Source: Uranotaenia lowii (Eukaryota; Arthropoda; Insecta; Diptera; Culicidae). From it: a stretch of DNA of 64,000 bases. The notes under the pieces are model-generated. The model was not told the origin of the DNA, ran no database searches, and worked only from the letters and a program-made list of their open reading frames with translations. A program made the position numbers and the translations under genes. Where the stretch lies: assembly GCF_029784155.1 (NCBI RefSeq), contig NC_073692.1:274889413-274953412 (forward strand). The letters run 5' to 3'. Positions 43,749-54,505 of the stretch are shown here, piece by piece (position 1 is the stretch's first letter; each line of letters opens with the position of its first letter).

Positions 43749-45873
43749 CATACAATTTAAAAGGTTATCCTCGGCAAAACTTTTATTTTTATCAATTTTT
43801 GATTTCCTTAGCTAGTTTTCAGTTGTTTTCCAAATTCTGAGTTCAGAGTATCGAAGCTTTGTATGATTTTATAACAACGAAAAATAAAAGTTTCCGGTGT
43901 TGATATTTGGATAGATTTATTAAAAAATAAATAAAAACAAAAAAATTATATAGACGCATTTATTTGATTTTAAATTCTGATTCTCTATGCAATCATCCTT
44001 TTATTAAACATCAAGTGTAGGTAATGGATTATTGTTTTCGGAAATTTTGCATTTTTCAGAATGTTATTATTATGATACATTTTTTTCATCTCCAGATAAC
44101 TGAATTTGGATGAAAAAAAACATCCTCAAATTACACACATCGAATACCGCGATATCGATCGAACCGAGTTCGATTTCCACCCACATCTGCACTCTGTAGG
44201 TAGTCTGCCTGATCAGACCTCGCGCGGCCATAGAAAGTGAAATTCAACAAATATGTTAATATATCGAGGGGGCGTGTGCTGTATATAAACAAACAATAAA
44301 CCCCATAACGCACCTTTTCGCTTTCCCCTCGCAGCAGCAACGCGAAAAGGATTCGTCGAGGAACCTTCGTCTCAGCTTCGAAAATCATCAGTCAGTCCCA
44401 CAAGATCCGTCGCATCATGGATCGGATTCCCCGCCTTTTTGAAATAACACAATCACCCCCTTGCCGCCTTATGCTGCAGCCTTCAATCTCCAGACCGCAC
44501 TTATCCATCTTTATCCATCATATTCTTGGATTTATGCTCCCGCTGTGTGTTGATACTCTGGAGAAATTTTGGACATTTATCGATTTTCCTGCAGTAATGA
44601 CAAGTTACAAAATTTTTCTGAGGAAATAATAAATTTAAACTCTAAAGTTTGTTTAAATGATCTACAACTTGTGAATCGATAATTTTTTTTAATTTTAGTC
44701 CAGTTTTCAGTGCGTTTGACCCAATGTCATTCAAAGCTCCCCGGAATCGATTCGAACCTCACGCCTTCTGCAGATGACTGACTGCTTGTCCGCATTGAAT
44801 GCCATTCTGTGGTTTGATCCATTTCTTATGCTAAAGCCATTATCGCCACATTGTGTAGTTACGTTATGACGGAGACGACTCATCGCTCCTTTCTTGAAAT
44901 CCCCCGAAACTTTGGGGAAGCACTTTCGATGTTCCATCAATATGGTTGGGAAGGAAAAAAACTTCAACGCCCGAATGATTGTACCCAGTAGCTTCAGTAG
45001 GTACATTGCAAACAATTCCTAGAAGGGATGGCAGAAGAAAACTTCCGTCACCTTTCAGAACCAAAATTTTTCCATCATCGCCAAAAAGGAGAAATTTGAT
45101 GGAGTGAGTGGGCGAACAATATGGGCCCCGTCAATATGCAGCTCCATTTTCACGCAGAATTTCGTCATTTCTTTGTTGACTGAACGAATCCTATCGGACA
45201 GATCGTTTTTTTTTTCGTGTCCCATCTAGATCCATGTGATTGAAAGCTGATTCGGAAAAAAGGTTATTGTGCTAAGGTATGGAGACTGAAAATGCGTCGT
45301 TATGATGCTGAATAAACACAGTGATTGTTGAACCCTGTTAGACGGATTCTTTGAAATGCAAGTCAGCCGTTAGCTTCTGCTGTTGACAAACAGAGTTTCT
45401 GTATGGATAAAAGTTGAATGATACATACAGATCGGTGAAAGACTAGGCAAAGGCTGAACATTAATTTTTGTTTTCTGAAAAGCTAAGTGCAAAAAATTGC
45501 CTGGATTTAAATTAAAAAAATTAGCTCGAACCTTTTAAGCGTTTTTTAAAAATCTATTGAATATAAACTTTTAATTGCTGAAGAAGCTTGCTCAATTATG
45601 TTGTTATTGCATTTGGCATGGATTTCATTGATAACTGTTTTCAATTTTGGATATTTGGAAAGTTTGGTTGATAACTTAGAAGTTTACTTTTGGAGCATGA
45701 GAACACTTATAAAATCAACAAAATCCATACAAGGTATTAATATTTTGATCCTCACTGAGCTTTGAAAGTTTCACCTCTATACCAAATCAAACTCATTAAT
45801 GTGTCAAAAAAAAAATAAAGTTCCTTTATGTCTTTTGCTTATTTTTGTTATCAATTTAGAATCTAAATTCTAA
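43749..45873. other. Unassigned stretch with a promoter-like patch
   Basis: Most is AT-rich. From ~44150 to 44460 composition is balanced and includes GGGGGCGTGTGCTGTATATA then AACAAACA (TATA-like, ~44280) and CATCAGTCAGTCCC (initiator-like, ~44388). Their ~105-bp spacing does not fit a single core promoter. A 70-codon frame follows at 44417. On the minus strand at ~44748-44759 GAGGTTCGAATCGATTCC matches a Pol III B box and could be a decayed tRNA-like SINE head, but no A box was convincing. Confidence 0.35.
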
Positions 45874-46751
45874 TTTTAGATCAGTGGTTTTCAAAGTGGT
45901 CCCTACCGCCCCCTTGGGGGCGTTGAGAGCTTTCAGGGGGGCGGTGAGCTCAATTTTGAAATTTGGGGGGCGTTGGAAGTGCTCAGAGGGGCGGTGAGTT
46001 CATAATTCATAAATCACGGAACAACGTAGATTTGAAATAAAAACGAGTAAGTTTGATGCAAAACAATGAAATTACGTTTCAGAACCAAACATCAGATTCA
46101 AGACTAAAATTTCTATAACTTTACAGAGCTGCAAGCAAATTTTGATCCAGTATCTCAATTTTTTTTTTCTTAAACTTTAACTAAAAGATATTTTTAAATT
46201 ATCACAGATTTTGGTAGATTATTTTGGGTTATACTAAGAAAGATTAATTTAAGTTGGCAATCTTTGATAATCTTTTGAATGTATTATCTCAAAAAATCTG
46301 CTAAACAGGAGAAATATTCGAAAAAAATCTGTGATAAAAGACGTCATCTGTGATTCAGTGATAGAATTTTTGGAAAGGTTTTTTTTAGGTAAGAGAATTT
46401 TTGTTTTAAGCTCTTATTTGTTCATCTTTATTTCAGTCGATTCAAAAAATCAATTGTGCCATTTTCCATGGATAAACTTTTAATCTATTCGGTTATCACT
46501 AACATTGCCGGAATTCAGTCATTAATATTTGAGTTAAACTTTAAGACTCGTGAATGCTGCATGACTTTAGAACAGGGCTCAAATTCAGATACCAATAAAT
46601 AATACTATTTTTTACTTTTTTTTCTTAATTTACACATAATTTATGATTGTTTTAAATTTGTTCAGTCCGACGAGTCGACTAAAGAAAGAGAGAGCGACGA
46701 TGAATAACCGCGAGAGAACCGAACGGAATGAGCAACACGGCTGCTCTCGCT

Positions 46752-46848
46752 AGAAAGTTCTAGAAGGTTCCTTCTGACGCAAGCACGTGATTTTGTGCTT
46801 CCCGCTAGCCTATTTATGGGCGCTTTCTTTGATGCGCCTGAAGTCAGT
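46752..46848 (+). promoter_or_regulatory. Heat-shock-like promoter in the solo LTR
   Basis: Four adjoining, alternating 5-bp units AGAAA/GTTCT/AGAAG/GTTCC (46752-46771) form a strong heat-shock element (nGAAn repeats, the site bound by heat shock factor trimers). A TATA box TATTTAT is at 46811-46817, and an arthropod initiator TCAGT at 46844-46848 lies ~33 bp on, a proper core spacing. The transcribed leader is A-rich. The elements are seen; heat inducibility is inference. Confidence 0.65.
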
Positions 46849-46993
46849 TTGCATTTAACCACCAACCGAGAAACATCTAAGAGAAAATTAAATAGTCAAG
46901 AGAGAATAAAACGAAACATGAAGTGCTAAACCAAGTGTTTTCTGTGCTTGCTCCGGCATCTGCTTGTCCCGAATCCAGCCGCTGGAATTAATC

Positions 46994-47009
46994 GGCTCTT
47001 TTCAGAGCC
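46994..47009 (+). other. Histone-type 3' stem-loop in the solo LTR
   Basis: GGCTCTTTTCAGAGCC is an exact metazoan histone-mRNA stem-loop: 6-bp stem, 4-nt loop. A purine-rich CGAAAGAG lies 6-13 nt downstream, like a histone downstream element. No histone coding sequence is nearby. It lies in the predicted U5, after a standard poly(A) signal, so a role in 3'-end formation is unproven. Confidence 0.55.
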
Positions 47010-47779
47010 ATATTCGAAAGAGTACGATCTCATTGGAACGAGATCAACGAGAAGTCTTGGCCGCTAGGCAGGATCGGAATGATCTGCCTCCACTGATGAG
47101 ACAACCATGCGTGGTTGTCTATTGAGGCCCAATCCCACGAGGGGAGCGGGCATTTTTCCCAATCAGTGGTAGTTCCCAAGCATCAGCATATACAGTCCAC
47201 ACGCAACAAAATTACTTTTAAGAAAAATAAAAAAATCATCAAATGAAGGGTTTAACGATTGTCCAGGAAACTTTACATAAAATTAAGTGTTTACTGGAAG
47301 TTTGAAGCAATATGAAGCCTTTGGAGCCAAAACAATATAAGTGCATAAATGCTAATTTTGAGAAAAAACGATTTAAGTTGTTATGTTTGGTCATTTTCCT
47401 TATATAATTTTCGAAAATCAGCATTTTTCTTTCTAACGAAAAAGTATGTAAATAAAATTCTAAAAATCTGAAAAATCACGAAATATTGTTTGAAATATGA
47501 AGAATTGTCTATTATTAAATAAAAATCGAAAATTTTTACACTTAAAATTTTCTCTACCTCTTTCTCTCTGAGGGACTCATATGAATTTGAATGGATTTCG
47601 ACCTTAGTCTCACAACTTACTTCAACATAAAGCCAAAAGCCAATGGTTTTTTACGATCTAAATCGTCATTTTTTAAGATTTTCTAAAGATTTGACCAGGG
47701 GGCGTTGAACTTAAAAATTAAAAAAAAAGGGGGCGTTGAGTAGAAAAAGTTTGAAAACCACTGATTTAGATGAAGTACT

Positions 47780-50020
47780 CCTAACAGAGCCAGGACAAAC
47801 TCCCTAGCTGAAGAGGAAGAAAGAGCTACCGCCATTCGAGATATTCGATTACATTATGACATTTCTTTCCGCCTTAGTGGCACATGGACTAATGAAAGTG
47901 TGCAGCTGAAAGACCGAAAAGGTCAGTCGTTGAAAGATCAGCTCAAACGTCGGACTTTGTATTTCTAAGAACTCTTCCGAGTCACAAAACGCGATGGCCA
48001 ACAGAATCCGCAGCTCGAAGCGCCAACAGTAAGTTGAATTAATGTCGTCAACTCGGAAGCGCCCTCGCTGGCTGAAATAGAAGGGGCAATCAAAAGCATG
48101 AAATCCAACAAAGCACCTGAGATAGATTGCACCCCTCCTGAAATGCTAGAAGCCAACCCTGCCTTATCAGCACAAATGTTGCACCGTCTTTTTGCTGACA
48201 TTTAAGATACTGCAACATTCCTGGACTAGACTGGATGCAGGGTAACCTAGTGAAGGTCCTGAAGAAAGAAGACTTAACAAAGTGTGGGAACTTGCGTGCA
48301 GCGTGACATTACTTTGATCTGTCCAACTCTCAAGGTACTCTTCAAAGTGATCCTGAACAGGATCCAGGAGAAGTTTGACGCTACACTCCGACGGCATCAA
48401 GCTGGATTTCGATCCGGACGACCATGTGTGGACCACATCACAACGTTACGAATTGTACTGGAACAAATCAACGAATTCCAGAACTCTCTTCTGCCGGAGA
48501 TTCGTTGATTTCTAAAAAGCATTCGACCGACTGAACCACGGAAACATCTTGGCTGATCTTCGATGACGAGGAGTCCCAGAGAAACAAGTCCATCTCTTCA
48601 AGGCACGATGAGCGAAGTCTTTTCCGATTCAATCCCAGTAACTGCTGAAATGAGACAAGGATGTACGTACATACCTTATCACCGCTACTTATTCTCATCG
48701 TAATGGATAATATCTTGACTGGATCGATTGATTGCTGTGGAATTCTTCGACTGCAACTGAACGACCTTGACCTGGAAGACGATATTGTTTTGCTCGTCCA
48801 GTGATAACAAGACATGCAGAGCAAACTCGACGTCCACACCGGAAGTTCCTAGGCATCACGTCTCAAGTCGATGGAAATCAACACAGCAAATGGTTCGAAT
48901 TTCGTGGAAGCTGGGCTTCATTTTGAGAAGTGGAGTGCTTCCAGTGTCTTAGCATCCAGATTACGCCTGATGATAGTGTCGTAACCAGGGCCGTCTTCAA
49001 TGTCCAAGTCATCGGTATCTCCGAAAAGCTCCCTCTCGAACATCTTGCGGGACGCCATCAATTTCATCGGCTGGCTGGACCTCGGCTGGCTGGTCCTCGG
49101 CTGGCTGGAACCCGGACGGCTGGGACTCGAATGGCTCGAAACCGGCTGTTTGCTGGACATCTTGCTGGAACACGGCTTGCTCCTTGAACTAGGTTTTTTC
49201 ATCACTATATAATTTTACAACTGTTACAAGAATGACTTTCCTGGGCGCGCCCTGCGAGAGATGTCCATGATAGAGACACTCCTACCAAGCGCATCGCGAA
49301 AACCACTTTTTTTTGAGGAATTTGATATGTGATTTCGAACTTTTCTCTAAATTAATCCTGATACAGAGTTTAATTTGTGTATTTAAACTTTCCAAAGGAA
49401 AAGCTTGAACTATTAGGCTACTTAAAAATCAAATTTAGCCTCAAATATCGAATGATACAGCAGATATAAGCCGAAACTTGTATCATTTTGATCGGATTTT
49501 CAATCCATTGATTCTTATTTTTCGTTTCTCATGACTGGTATGTACCACAGGTAGTACCAAGATAGACATCAAAATCCGGATCAGAAATGCCCGATTTGCG
49601 TGAGCGAGGCTCCGGAACATCTGGCGCTTACGCCAGATCTCTCTACGAACTAAAGTCCGAATCTTCAACCCAAACGTCAAATCCGTATTGCTGTACGGGT
49701 GCTAAACTTGGTGCACATATGAGGTAACGACGCGAAAACTACAAGTATTTGTGAATCGCTGCCTACGGAATATCATCCGCGCTTGATGTCCTGGCAACTG
49801 GATCTCAAATGAGGAACTACATCGCCGGTGTCATTAAAAGGCGCTAGAAATCGGGATTCAAAGGAATTTGATTCCAGGAATGTAAGTGGAGATTGATGAT
49901 GGGTACACGCTACGAAGAGATGGAAACGAGATTTGCAGAGAGGTGCTTGACTGGAATCATAGGAAGGGCATCGTAGAAGAGGCATGCCCAGAAGCTTGGG
50001 AATTCACATATCCGTTATGA
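47780..50020 (+). pseudogene. Heavily degraded RTE-like reverse transcriptase copy
   Basis: Readable pieces in shifting frames: LAEIEGAIKSMKSNKAPEID (RT entry, ~48062), TLKVLFKVILNRIQEKFDAT then LRRHQAGFRSGRPCVDHITT (48320-48440), VECFQ...IQITPD (~48925-48970), and after an insertion IRNARFAF, KSVLLYGC and LQVFVNRCLRNIIRA (to ~49790), then IGIQRN and a terminal WN. These are the RT and C-terminal landmarks of an RTE-like LINE distinct from the copies at 18640 and 50540. Many stops and frameshifts; the YADD region is not readable. The endonuclease is not recognisable. Confidence 0.75.
48978..49551 (-). mobile_element. ~570-bp insertion in the degraded RTE-like copy
   Basis: The RTE text ...ITPDD stops near 48973 and resumes at ACCAAGATAGACATCAAAAT near 49555; TAGT stands at both junctions (48974-48977, 49552-49555). 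The inserted strand carries, in reverse, the start of an unfamiliar serine-rich frame (MMKKPSSRSKPCSSK then SQPRTSQPRSSQPMKLMASR and ELFGDTDDLDIED, 49205-48975). AACCAGGGCCGTCTTCAATG near 48982 resembles a transposon end. It may be the truncated 5' part of a DNA transposon with its first exon. Confidence 0.5.
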
Positions 50021-50029
50021 CTGGAACTT

Positions 50030-50490
50030 CTGTACTGTGCGTTCGTCCGATCAAAAATTGAACATTCTTCAATTGCTTGGGCCCCTTAACAGCTAAATTG
50101 GATTTTGAGGATCAAGCGCCAGCAAAAGCGATTTGTCAGAGTCGGCTTAAGACACCTTCCCTAGCGCCACCCTGAAGATCTACACGCTTATCTTGAGCGA
50201 TGTCAGCTTTTGGGTCCAAGAACTCTTGGATGCCACCGAAAGACTAAACAGGCAGCATTTATTTCCAAAAATTTCATCGGAGAAGTTCAATCGCCATCGA
50301 ATAACTTCAGTGCCCCATAAAGGACCCTAGGATCTAACTCGTTACTCTTCAATCAAATTCATCGAACTTCTTACGGCTTCAATAAAACACTGAGTGCAAT
50401 GGTGCGTATGTTCCAGGATGCTGAACACTTTCACCAGTTTGAAGAATCTTCTAGTCGCTTTATTCGTCGAATACGGTATTTCATTTGGCT
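50030..50490 (+). pseudogene. 3' end fragment of a Jockey-clade LINE
   Basis: Conceptual reading gives FVRSKIEHSSIAWAP, then QKRFVRVGLRHLP, HPEDLHAYLERCQLLGPRTL, KQAAFISKISSG and MVRMFQDAEHF with several stops. This is the post-RT C-terminal region of Jockey-type ORF2 proteins (VRSxIEYxSIVW, KRFVRxxLRHLPW, RCxLLGL). It lies between the RTE-like remnant and the RTE copy and has no RT core. Confidence 0.65.
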
Positions 50491-52798
50491 GGCGGTAGAC
50501 AATGTACAACTCGAGACCCCATACACCCGACATTCGGGTAGTGGTCATACCACCTCTTGTCTCAACACTCCGATTCTCCACCTCCTCGTGGTGCTAGCTG
50601 GGATGCGAGTAACCTTAGCGGAGATCGGGAACCCAACCACGGTGGATGCTTTGGTCGCATGCTGGATGCGATAGGGGGCTCCCTACGCGTCTGTTTTCCA
50701 TGTCAAGGGCGGCGTGTGGAGTTCAACAACGTCCTAGTGGTGTTCGGGACCCAAAATAGCAACATCACGTCGGTTCTCCTGCGAGATAGTGGGGTTAGCT
50801 GCGAGCTTTACGAGCCCGTGACTACAAAAACCAAAGCAACGAACAACAATTTTCGGAGACGGACGGGCGATTGGAAACTTGATACATGGAACTGCCGATC
50901 TCTAAATCCAGTGGACAGTACCTACGTGCTCTTCAACGAATTTGAGAACCGCAAAATCGACATCGAAGCGCTGCAAGAGGTATGCTGGTAGGGTTCCAGG
51001 ATACGAAGGTACCAAGATGGTCGTGCCATCTACCAGAGTTGCGGTCACACACGAGCTTGGAACAGCCCAACACTATGGGAAAGATGCAAAAGCGCGTGAT
51101 CGGGTGGTGGCCGATCAACTCACGAATGTGCCGGTTGAGAATCAAGGGCCGGTTCTTCAACATCAGCATCATCAACGTGCAAAGCCCTCACCTCGGAAGT
51201 ACCGGTGACGACAAAGACGAATTTCGAGCGCAGCTGGAGCGTGAATACGACCGCTACCCAAAACATTATATCAAGATCGTCATCGGGGATTTTAACGCTC
51301 AAATCGGCCAGGAGGAGGAATTCAAACCGACAATTGAAAGCACCAGCTGACCAACGGAAACGGCCTCAGACTGATAGATTTCGCCGCCTCCAAACAAATG
51401 GCCGTACGTAGTACCTTTTTCCAGCACCGCCTCCCAAATAAGTACACTTGGAGATCGCCATACCAAACGCAATCACAGATCAACCACGTTTTGATAGACA
51501 GTCGGCACATCTCGGACATTATCCACGTCAGATCCTGTCGAAGCGTTGATATCAAGTCAGACCATTATCTGGTGATGGTGAAAAGCGCCCAAAACTCTCT
51601 GTAGTGAAGAACAGACGAAACCGACGCCCGCCTCGGTTTAATATCGCACGACTGAAGCAACCTGAGGTCGTGGCAGGCTATGCGCAATCGCTCGAATCGG
51701 GGCTGCCGGCAGAGGGCGAGCTTGACGAAGGACTGTTGGGATACCATCAAGACAGCCATCAACACTGCTGCGGAGAACGTCATCGGTTATGTGGAACGAA
51801 CTCGACGGAACCTGTAGGAGGGTGATGGACGAAGAGAATGCCGCGCGGGCGGCAGTAGTGAAAAGAGGCACCCGTCGAAATGTGGAAAATAACCGACAGC
51901 GGAAGAGGCAGCGACTCCGACTTTTCCAGGAGAAAAAGCGCCGCCTGGAGGAGGAGGAACTCGTGGAGCTGGAGCACCGGCATCGTTCCCAAGAAACACG
52001 AAAGTTCTATCAGAAACTCAACGCATCCCGCAAGGCATCCGGACAATCGTGAGGTGATCAAAAGGTGGAAGCAGTACTTCGATGAACACCCGAACGGCGC
52101 ACATGCAGGAGATTAAGACGGTGGGGGAAGGTACATCGCCGGCGTAGCCCCCAACGATGAGTGAAGTTAAGGAAGTCATTCGCCAGCTGAATAGAAACAA
52201 GTCGGCTGGGAAGGATAGCATCGCAGCTGAACTCATTGCCTACACGGCCGATTGCCTACACCGGTTGATAGTCCGGATCTGGGACATAGAACAGCAACCG
52301 GCGGAGTGGAAGGAGGGGGTAATATGCCCCATATACAAGAAGGGCGACAAATTGGACTGTAAGAGCTACCGAGCGATCACTGTCCTCAATGCCGCCTACA
52401 AAGTGTTGTCCCGAATCCTACTCCGCCGCCTAACACCACAAGCAAACAGATTCGTGGGAAGTCATCAGGCCGGCTTCATGGAGGGACGTTCAACAACTGA
52501 CCAGATATTCACATTACGGCAAATCCTCCAAAAAGGCCGTGAACACCCAGTCCCTATGCACCATCTATTCATCGACTTCAAAGCCGCATACGGCACGATC
52601 GACCGTAACGAGCTTTGGAATATCTAAGACGAGGACTGATTTTCCGGGAAGCTAACCAGACAGATCGAGGCAACGATGGATGGAATGCAATGCTGTGTGC
52701 GGATTTTCGGTGAACTGTCGAGTTCATTCAGATCTCGCAGGGGGCTTCGACAAGGCGATAGTCTATCCTGCATGATATTCAACGTGGCGCTAGAAGGT

Positions 52799-53988
52799 CC
52801 CAGACAACCAGAAGTCGTATTTTCTTTTACAGATTACATCGTATAGAATGTTATTTATACTCATTTTCGTATATCTGAACCTACAATGTGCGGTCCATGC
52901 ATATTCTTTATCGTATTTAAAAGCATTGCATGATTTTATTACGACAAGAAGAGAGACTCGTATTTATGTACATATGAACTCGACCTTTGTGTACGACAAT
53001 TCGCAAAAAATCCGTGAAACGACCGATATACGGTGATCAGCCGTGATTGAGAGATTTTGTCGTGCTATGCATAAAATAATTCGAAATAAAAAACGTATAT
53101 AACTTTGACATTGATTCGTAATAATGTGCATGCAATCGTATACCTTTGCAAATTAATTCGCATGTTTGATTTTCGTAAAACGTATTTGCTGGCAATCGTA
53201 AAAGAATTCAAACAAGTTCAAGAAAATCGTTTATGATAATGGGACATCGATGATTGGAATCGTATTAAAGGAGGCTTCAAAATGTTGGTCTATTTTTAGA
53301 TCATCGATGACGTGTTCTACGATTTAAAAGATTTAAGTTATAGAAATATACGATTTGCTTTTGGTTTAATGCCTTTGAAGCAAATCCACTTGAATTTATA
53401 TATTCCAGATAGCGTCGAGGAACCATCATGAGCTGCTGATCGAATCGTCAGGGGATCAAGTCCAGGCGCTAACAATAAATTAATGAACGTGGAAAAAATC
53501 AGCAATCAGGCAAATAATAAATGTGTACGATATAAACTTGAATTTGACAGCAAAAAAACACATTTCTTTTAAGCAATCTTATTTTTATTATTTTTTGGGA
53601 ATGAATATTTTAAATATTTTTTTCCAACTGACGGAAAATGGGAGCCCTGCACTCAAGTCGCAAAAGACGACCAAATAAGTCGTCAAACTTTCCATATTGT
53701 TACGAAAAATGTCGTATATTACAACCTCAATCATCTATATGATGATGTGAATTGTCATAGTATATTCCAAATAGAATCAGGGTAGTCGTAAATGATGCGC
53801 ATGACAAGTCGTGCAAATCGTAATTTAATACAATCCAAATCAAGAATATGTTTGCTAATGTACCTATATGGCCTCCAAAATGATACGTATATACTGGTTT
53901 TGCTACATTATATACGATATGTTTACACGTATATTTGCACGTATATTTGCGTTGCAAATTCGAAATACCCATCAAATGGTTGTCTGGG
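52799..53988. mobile_element. 1,190-bp DNA element with CCCAGACAACC termini
   Basis: Inserted into RTE copy 2 between ...GCGCTAGAAGGT and GTGTTATTCGACG, which are continuous in the RTE at 18640-21097. Ends are CCCAGACAACC and GGTTGTCTGGG, an 11-bp perfect inverse. The duplication is GT (or GGT depending on the end chosen). The interior is AT-rich with many TCGTA/TACGA words (CGTATAGAATG, TCGTATTTAAAAG, ACTCGTATTTATG, GTCGTATATTACA) and no coding. Superfamily unassigned. Confidence 0.82.
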
Positions 53989-54222
53989 GTGTTATTCGAC
54001 GCGCGGTGGGCGAAGTGCGGGGCACGATTTTCAACACATTCAGTCAACTCATATGCTTTACCGATGACATTGATGTAGTCGGCAGATCATCTGCAGCTGT
54101 GGAAGAGATCTTTCGCAAACTGAAACGCGAAGCAGGAAGGATTAAGTTCTTGATAAATACGTCCAAGACGAATTACATGCTGGCCTACGGATCCGAGACC
54201 GACCGAACCCGCTTGTCTAGTA

Positions 54223-54277
54223 TTTTTTTTAAATTTCTTTATAGAGATTTTCAACTTTAAACTGGTTCATCTCTTTA
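54223..54277. mobile_element. 55-bp micro-insertion with 11-bp direct repeat
   Basis: CTTGTCTAGTA at 54212-54222 is repeated at 54278-54288, and the 55 bp between are absent from the paralogous RTE copy at 18640-21097. The insert begins with a T run and reads TTTCTTTATAGAGATTTTCA. It may be a tiny retroinsert (T run as the reverse of an A tail) or filler from break repair. Confidence 0.7.
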
Positions 54278-54505
54278 CTTGTCTAGTAATAACAAGGTCA
54301 TGATCGACGGTGACGAGATAGTCGAAGACTTTGTCTATCTCGGCTCACTGGTAACGAGGTGGTTAGACCAAGAAGAGCGTGATCTGGTGAATGTGGGATG
54401 TCCGAGAAATTGGAGAACGGTTGCCATGAGCCGAGTGAATTTTAGGAATATTGTTCGTCAAGTTATGTTTGTCATGAGACGGAATACTATGAAAATAAAT
54501 AAATA

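Larger units (their letters stand above)
46659..47208 (+). mobile_element. Solo LTR (550 bp) inside the hAT element
   Basis: Starts TGTTCAGTCCGACGAGTCG and ends CACACGCAACA (TGTT...AACA), with a perfect 5-bp duplication AAATT on each side (46654-46658, 47209-47213). A single LTR with duplication arises by recombination between the LTRs of a full element. The transcriptional signals of U3/R are preserved (promoter entry). A poly(A) signal AATAAA lies at 46905-46910, ~60 bp after the predicted start, followed by a GT/T-rich GTGTTTTCTGTGCTTG. BEL/Pao or Gypsy membership cannot be told from the LTR alone. Confidence 0.85.
45882..47763. mobile_element. Coding-less hAT element (1,882 bp) hosting a solo LTR
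   Basis: Left end CAGTGGTTTTCAAAGTGG and right end AGTTTGAAAACCACTG are inverse. Outside octamers TTTTAGAT (45874-45881) and ATTTAGAT (47764-47771) match at seven of eight bases. CAGTGGTTYTCAAA is a classic hAT terminus. GGGGGCGTTGAG-type direct/inverted G-rich repeats sit inside both ends (45914, 45965, 47698, 47730). No transposase remains. Without the LTR (46659-47208) it is 1.33 kb. Confidence 0.85.
50540..54505 (+). pseudogene. RTE-clade retrotransposon copy 2, long but degraded and interrupted
   Basis: Reads from the RTE N-terminus (GDWKLDTWNCRSLN, the endonuclease start, ~50868) through KIVIGDFNAQIGQEEE, NGLRLIDFAASKQMAVRS, VLIDSRHISD, SDHYLVMVK, then RNKSAGKDSIAAEL, QPAEWKEGVICPIYKKGDK, QAGFMEGRSTTDQIF, a cut at 52798, and after 53989 GVIRRAVGEVRG, ICFTDDIDVVGRS (the FADD motif reads FTDD) and SRVNFRNIVRQVM. 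Frameshifts occur in the endonuclease and RT. About 330 bp of the C-terminal part are deleted at ~54350. It ends in an AATAAATAAATAA tail. It is the same family as 18640-21097 and supplies the missing 5' part and the CAG codon at the other copy's stop. Confidence 0.85.

Noticed and set aside
44275..44400. A core promoter from the TATATAA and TCAGT sequences
   Set aside because: They are ~105 bp apart, too far for one core promoter, and no gene follows.
46994..47022. A histone gene ending at the stem-loop
   Set aside because: No histone-fold coding sequence upstream; the stem-loop lies inside a solo LTR.
47026..47085. U6 snRNA-like phrase (ATTGGAACGAGATCAACGAGAAG-like)
   Set aside because: Only ATTGGAACGA and GAGAAG match, the rest of U6 is absent, and the segment is within the solo LTR.
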